64,000 nucleotides of DNA, from positions 1 to 64,000 of the forward strand of contig JNDT01001729.1 in NCBI GenBank assembly GCA_000697055.1, written 5' to 3'. The translations under genes and the position numbers were made by a program. Numbering within the stretch: the stretch's first letter is position 1; every line of letters begins with the position of its first letter. This document shows positions 58,901 to 64,000 of this stretch, piece after piece. Source of the DNA: Saksenaea vasiformis B4078 (Eukaryota; Mucoromycota; Mucoromycetes; Mucorales; Saksenaeaceae). Under the pieces are notes generated by a model. It did not search any database. It worked only from the letters and a program-made list of their open reading frames with translations, and had not been told where the DNA came from.

Positions 58901-59224
58901 TCATGGCAAAAATTAGGAAGGTAAGCGTTAAAAAAGAAAAAAAAAAGATGTGTGTGAGAGAGAGAGAGCGTGGCCATTCATTGGATTATTCGTTAGCACG
59001 GTGCAAGCTTACACGATTGCACGGGCTTTTCAACATACTATTAGTAAATGAAAGACGGAGAACAAGGGAGAGACAAAAAGTGAGAATGGAATCTTTCTTT
59101 TTTGATAAACAAGAAACGTTATAACATAAATAAACAATGCATTCTTTTATTATTCCTTCTTCTTACTTCTTTTTCTTCTTCTTTGTTTCGTGTTTTTAGA
59201 TGGGAAATGATTATCGCAGCTTAA
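55994..59224 (+). CDS. PMA1: Plasma-membrane H+-ATPase (P3A type)
   Basis: Exons 55994..58114, 58192..58402, 58554..58920, 59200..59224; 907 residues. All P-type ATPase motifs are present: TGESLP (actuator), phosphorylation site CSDKTGTLT with Asp341, the nucleotide-binding loop (KGAPQVI), MTGD and GDGVNDAPALKKADVG. TM1-2 carry ISYLIEISCIIAAVVGDWID, and ten helices are expected. The pump exports protons and energises the plasma membrane. The N-terminus is shorter than in yeast Pma1. A Glu/Gln/Arg-rich insertion sits near residue 460. The second intron has no GT donor in phase: TCATCAG|GCAAGC gives a GC-AG intron (58403..58553) containing (CAC)n/(CAA)n. The last exon adds only WEMIIAA. Confidence 0.96.
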
Positions 59225-60507
59225 AAAATCAAGGAGAGAAGGATTCTCACGTAACCTCTGTCCGTTCCATGAAAATCATTCCCAAGTCATACGAACTAAC
59301 ATAATGAGAAGGATAACATGCCGACGAAATGTGGTACTGTGTTGCGCGATAGAATCAAAGTGGATCCATTGCACAGGAAAATAATAATAATAATGAATCC
59401 ACAAACTTTGTTTTTCCCCTTTGCGTAGTAGATTCATGTTGCGCGCATTAAGTAACGCTGTTTTCCCTAACGAGAAAAAGAAAAAAAAAAGAAATAGAAA
59501 TAGAAATAGAAAAAAAAAGATCGTCCTGCTTTTACTTGCATCAAGGTTGCTGTTATCTTTAGTATCAACATGAACCTTTGGGTGTGCTTATCGATAAATG
59601 ATCCCTGGTTTTCTCTAAATAAAATAAAAAAAATGCATTGGGACTCGGTAGTATCCGGCCGTATTACAAGTCTAATAAATTAACCTGAGCCGGATGAGTA
59701 AATAGACAAGCAAAAAAGTTGTATTGGATGATCATGTTTTATTTCACTTCTTTCCACTCTAATGCCTCTAATGCTTCTAATGGAGAGTGAGAGAGTGAGT
59801 GTGTATACTAAGTCAAGGTTGGTTGACATGTGGAACCCATGGCCCAACTCCGAGTTCTTTTTTTTTTTTCATGGACCGCCTATCGATAGCAGGAGTTCTT
59901 TTGAGCCTATCCTAGGGTGGGAATAAGTTTCAACTTAAAAAAACACAAAAAAAAACTTGGTTGTGTGCGTGAGCACAGGCGGATTCTTAAATCATCAAGC
60001 GAAAAAAAAAAAGGAAAAAAAAAGGCGACATAGGACAGCCTTATCACCCCATTCATCTGCTAAAACAAAAGAGACAATGATCTAATAAAAGAAAATCGAT
60101 CATGCCAAGGGCAATAGAGCAAGAGATTATAGTTAGAAGAGATGTTTCATAGAAGAAGAGAAAGAGGAAGAGATATGACAAGGCCAACCGATCAAAAAGT
60201 AGTTTTCCTGCTCCCTTGTTTCGGAATATCACCCTTTTTTCTTCACATGGCAGATGCAAAGTTTTAGAGTCCGCGAAGGAAAAGGGAGCATTGACCATAC
60301 TGACATGTGAAAATCAGTCGGTAAGCATCGTTGTGAAAAACCAGATTTGGAGTTGACAGAATTGTCGAAGAAAGAGAGAAGACAGAGAATAAAAACGCTT
60401 TATTTTCACATGGTTCGTGGCGTAATTTTTATAATATAAAACTTGTTTATATAATAAATCAAATTATCATTTTTTTGTGGTTTTTTTTTGTGTCTTTTTG
60501 ATAAAGA
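59225..60507. other. 1.3-kb intergenic region
   Basis: A/T-rich sequence with many A runs, gene-free on both strands as far as I can read. The AT-rich block at 60410-60480 is the likely perilipin promoter. Confidence 0.5.
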
Positions 60508-62112
60508 ATGGCTCGACATCATCACCATCATCACAGTACTACTACTGAACATGGTAAGTTTCACTTCCTTTTTCCTATAGCTATTCCTCCTTCTCTCCCC
60601 CCAAAAAAATTAGCCTTTATAATATTTTTTTTTATTTTTATTTCCTTTATTTTCCCTTGTTTTTCTCCCCTTTTTCCTTCTTCTTCTTTCTCTCTTTCTT
60701 TCTTTCTTTCTTACTTACTTTTCACTAACACTTTTTATTTCTTTTCATAAACCATGCCAGCCCAAAACGGACATGTCAAACATAACAACACCGAGTCGAA
60801 TGGTGTTGCAGATAAAAAGGTTGAACAGGAAACGGAACAACAACTTGTAGAACTTGTTGAATATCAAGTTCAACCTGAACCCAACAACCAGCAACGTGAG
60901 GAAAAGAAAAAGGAAGAGATAAAAGAACAACAACAATCTAAGCCCCGATTCGTTACACGTGTCTCGTCTATTCCCATTGTTCAGGACGGTGTTTCAACTG
61001 TGCAAGCCTACGCCAACAAATCCTATCTGGGTCGTTTTGCTCTCAGCACCGCCAACTCTACCTTGACAACTGTTTCCAAGTACACCAGTAGCCAACCAAA
61101 ATACGTCCAGACTTACTATGAAAGTTATGTCCAGCCGCATCTGGAACGTGCGGACCAACTCGGTTGCCGCTCACTTGATCTTATTCAAAACAAATTCCCC
61201 GTCGTGAATCAACCGACCTCGGAAATTGTCAGTGCCGTCACTGCACCCTCCTATCAGATTATTGACGGTGTCAAGGTCCGTCTGGATACAACGGTCAGAC
61301 AACCCGCCCAGACAGCTGCCAAGGCTGCCAATCAGCGTCTCAGCAATGTTGTCGACAATGTGGAGGCTGTTTTGGACCGTTATCTGCCCAATGAGAAATC
61401 GTCTGATGGAAAAAAATCAACAACAACAAATAATACACGCGAAATCTCACACGATAATAATAACAACAACAGTGACAACCAAGCCGTCCGTGCTTATCAT
61501 CTTTTGAATGAAGCCACTCTCCGTCTTAGCCAGCGTGTGCAGAATGTCCAGCTTCCTCGCTCCCGAGATGATTTAGCCCGTCTTGCCGATACATCTGCGG
61601 TACTTCAGGCAACAACCGCCAACATTCAGATGCTCCAGGAAACACTGCGAACATCTGTCACGGTGTATGCACAGGCAGCACAGGAAAAGTATCTTCCCCC
61701 TGCAGTGACAGAGCGCGTCCGTCAACTTCACACCACCACGTCCGATAGACTCCAGGTGTTGACCCAACAAGTGTCTTCCCAACTCACGCAGGTCATGGGC
61801 TATCTCAAGACCCAATCGGCCGAAACGCCGGACTGGGTTAAGGAACGTGTCCAATCTTTGGTGGAAATTGCCAACAAACAATTTGAGCTGGTCAAGGTGG
61901 AATATACTCGTTCCGACATCTCTTCTTATGAAAAGGCTAAGAACGTTGCCCAAGGCTTACAGAACCAGGTCCTCCCCGTGCTTCAAACCGTTCAGTCGCA
62001 GTTACAACGCTACACCGAAGCTGCACGTCAAAAGGCATCCCAGACTGATCTGAAATTGCCTCTCGAGTACTTGGGCTTGACCACCTCCAAGGTCGCCACT
62101 CCCGCTCAGTAA
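60508..62112 (+). CDS. Fungal perilipin-like lipid-droplet protein
   Basis: Exons 60508..60553 and 60761..62112; 465 residues. The N-terminus MARHHHHHHSTTTEH is natural and contains six His. The PAT/perilipin-type region starts near residue 75 (RVSSIPIVQDGVSTVQAYA) and runs through repeated amphipathic helices (TAAKAANQRLSNVVDNVE, LQVLTQQVSSQLTQVM, AKNVAQGLQNQVLPVLQ). This order resembles fungal MPL1/CAP20, which coat lipid droplets and limit lipolysis. An Asn/Asp-rich insert sits mid-protein. The intron acceptor overlaps an ATG at 60754, which would give a protein 13 residues shorter, so the two starts could both be used. Confidence 0.85.
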
Positions 62113-63322
62113 AAAAAAAAAAAATAACTTTCTCGCGTGATTATCTTTTCTTCTTTTTTCCCCCTTTATGTCATTACTCATAGTATTATTCTTTTTTTTT
62201 TAACCCAACTTCCCGTTCATTCTATTTCTTTCTTTTTCTTTTTTTTTTTTTTTACTACAGAACTCGAGAGAAGAGAAAAAAAACACACAAACTCAAATTC
62301 CATTGTTATGGAGATAAAGACTAAAAACGTGTATTTTTTTGTACCAAAAGTTGCTTTTTTTCCGTACATGTTTGTCCAGAGAAAAACGTCTCTTGCAAAA
62401 TAAAACAAATGACCAAAAAGAAAAAAAACCAGTAGTAGTAGTAGTAAAATGTTGTGTGCATGCGTATGTGTGGGATGATGGTTTCGGATCCAATGTGTTA
62501 CGGCAAGAGATATCTCGGGTGATCAACCGGATGATTATTAAACTGGCCATTTCGGAAGTGTTTGGCCCTTATCGTATATGTATGTAGTCTATTAGCGGGG
62601 TCGGAGGAGAAATCGATGATTTTGTCGGGAATGCGCAATCTTTTTGGTCATCATAATGCTTCTGTTCTTTCATTTCCATTTTTTTCTTTTCTTGCCAAGA
62701 GAGTGAGAGCCTTTTGACATAAGTGCCTGCTGAAACCAAACAACCGGACCATCCATGTCGTACAACAAACCCAAACTAAAGAAAAAAGGGCCAGACCAAA
62801 AACAACAATGATACCAAAAAAAACTCAGCAACGTTACAGTCATCTGCGTTTGGAATACACTTTTCAGATTCCGTAATACATACTCAAGTAGCATAGTAAA
62901 TCCTTGGTCTAGCCAGTATACATTTTGAGCTCTCAGTACACATATCTTTGTCTGTCAATACAAAATCATTCTAATAGTGGTACATCATGCTCTTTAAGAA
63001 CTCCCATTAATAATACAATGATCACCTACTTGTGTCAAAATGCGATGTACAAAGATATTGAACAAGTAAACTATCGAATGATTGTAGCCATCAAATTGAC
63101 TGCGTAGCTCACTCACATCTTTCACAATCATAAGCGAAACGGAGAAGAAAAAAAGCAGACCGAAGACGGACGGTGACTTAATTCTCAATGGCAGTGTATG
63201 CTCATGTTAGACCATGCTACACTCACACTTGACCGTGGTACACCTGTTGATGACACGCGATGTTGCATGCCCCTGGCTGACAGTAAACGCTTCTTCGCAT
63301 CGTTTTCCATCTTACAATCGCA
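62113..63322. other. 1.2-kb region without a clear gene
   Basis: A T-rich 3' UTR is followed by (AGT)n near 62431-62446. A stretch at 62460-62587 (GSNVLRQEISRVINRMII) is faintly protein-like but isolated. Confidence 0.4.
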
Positions 63323-63711
63323 ATGTCTTACATTTCACGGGAGCATGCTTTATGCATATACTACCAACTAAAATTCAACGAAAGCAATATATCGATCGCC
63401 AAAGAACAATTCAAGTGCTTGAAGAATGAACACGAAATTTGTTATATTAACGATCCAGCTGTGCCAGTCCTCGCATTGAAAGAACGCGTCTATGGCAACC
63501 CATTCATTTTCAAGGAGTACTTGTCACAGAAAGAAGCAGCATCTGTTGAGACCACAGTGGATGAGAAACCAAAGCTGGGTACGTTAAAAGATGTGATCTT
63601 TCCTATAGCGTCTTCTAAACAGCACTTTTGAGTAGAAACGAGAATGCAAGTACTAAAGTTTCTAAACGAAGCATATCTTCCAACGGACCGCTTGCCAGTC
63701 AGCTACGATAG
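63323..63711 (+). CDS. Hypothetical small protein, right edge
   Basis: Exons 63323..63578 and 63623..63711 join in phase (44-nt intron) to 114 residues beginning MSYISREHALCIYYQLKF. It contains a hydrophilic, Lys/Glu-rich middle and a Ser-rich end. Without splicing, the first frame runs to 63631. A further frame at 63644-63883 may be another exon instead. I do not recognise a family, and the gene may extend beyond the window. Confidence 0.3.
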
Positions 63712-64000
63712 TGGGCTGCATGTACGAAAGGCTGTAACACTGGCAGATGTTTTTGGCAACCTGGTTCAACGAGCATCGTATGTTTCATCAATGACACCAA
63801 ATGCTTTTAGTTCCTTCTGTGGCAGAAATGAAGTGGCGTTTGTAAAGCAAAAAAAATGCTCAAGCAAAAAAGAGGAACCGTAATGGATCAAGCATGAGAA
63901 CTTGGATCGTTTATGAGATGGAGAGTAACTACCAAGGTAAAATAGACATGGTGTTTTTCGCCATTTTATAACTTTTCTTTCTAGACAACCTGGTCGAAGA

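Noticed and set aside
1..64000. tRNA genes
   Set aside because: I looked for GGTTCRA-type B boxes with matching acceptor stems on both strands and found no convincing candidate by eye; a tRNAscan run would settle it.

Overview
The window looks like nuclear DNA from a filamentous early-diverging fungus, most likely Mucorales (Mucoromycota). The evidence is: many small introns (about 40-80 nt) with GT..AG ends and CTAAC/CTGAC-type branch sites; a class IV-type chitin synthase, a GH18 chitinase, a plasma-membrane H+-ATPase and a fungal perilipin; an Integrator subunit (INTS13) that dikarya lack; and a decayed TnpB/Fanzor-like zinc-ribbon fragment of a kind I associate with Mucorales genomes. The genus cannot be fixed from the sequence alone. 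All gene names below come from reading spliced translations by eye. Exon joins were checked for reading phase, not by RNA.

Layout. 0-8 kb: a 41-bp tandem repeat, a BTG/Tob gene, a 3.1-kb stretch without a recognisable gene, and NOM1/SGD1 (ribosome biogenesis). 8.7-13 kb: a four-CBM GH18 chitinase converging on a stand-alone trehalose-6-phosphate phosphatase. 15-22 kb: EAF3/MRG15 (chromatin), a small F-box-like gene, a PFF1-type M28 vacuolar membrane protease, and mitochondrial bL19. 22.6-27.8 kb: a MACPF-like/Sel1-repeat protein and an unidentified, possibly decaying minus-strand gene. 27.9-32.5 kb: LST8 (TOR complexes), a TnpB/Fanzor remnant, and ADA2 (SAGA). 32.6-44.3 kb, all on the minus strand: FRG1, mitochondrial uL24, a truncated SPT23/MGA2-like regulator, INTS13 and ribosomal protein S6 with a possible intronic C/D snoRNA. 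45.6-62.1 kb, all on the plus strand: a DH-domain RhoGEF, a chitin synthase, a YEATS protein, a plasma-membrane H+-ATPase and a perilipin. The right edge has only a small uncertain ORF.

The genes are separate transcription units, not operons. Loose themes are chromatin and transcription (EAF3, ADA2, YEATS, INTS13, SPT23-like), ribosome function (NOM1, FRG1, S6, bL19m, uL24m), and cell surface and polar growth (chitinase, chitin synthase, RhoGEF, H+-ATPase). The most unusual items are the MACPF-like/Sel1 fusion, the TnpB/Fanzor tail open in frame with ADA2, INTS13 in a fungus, four GC-AG introns, a 3-nt micro-exon in the chitinase, and the SPT23-like protein lacking ankyrin repeats and a membrane anchor.
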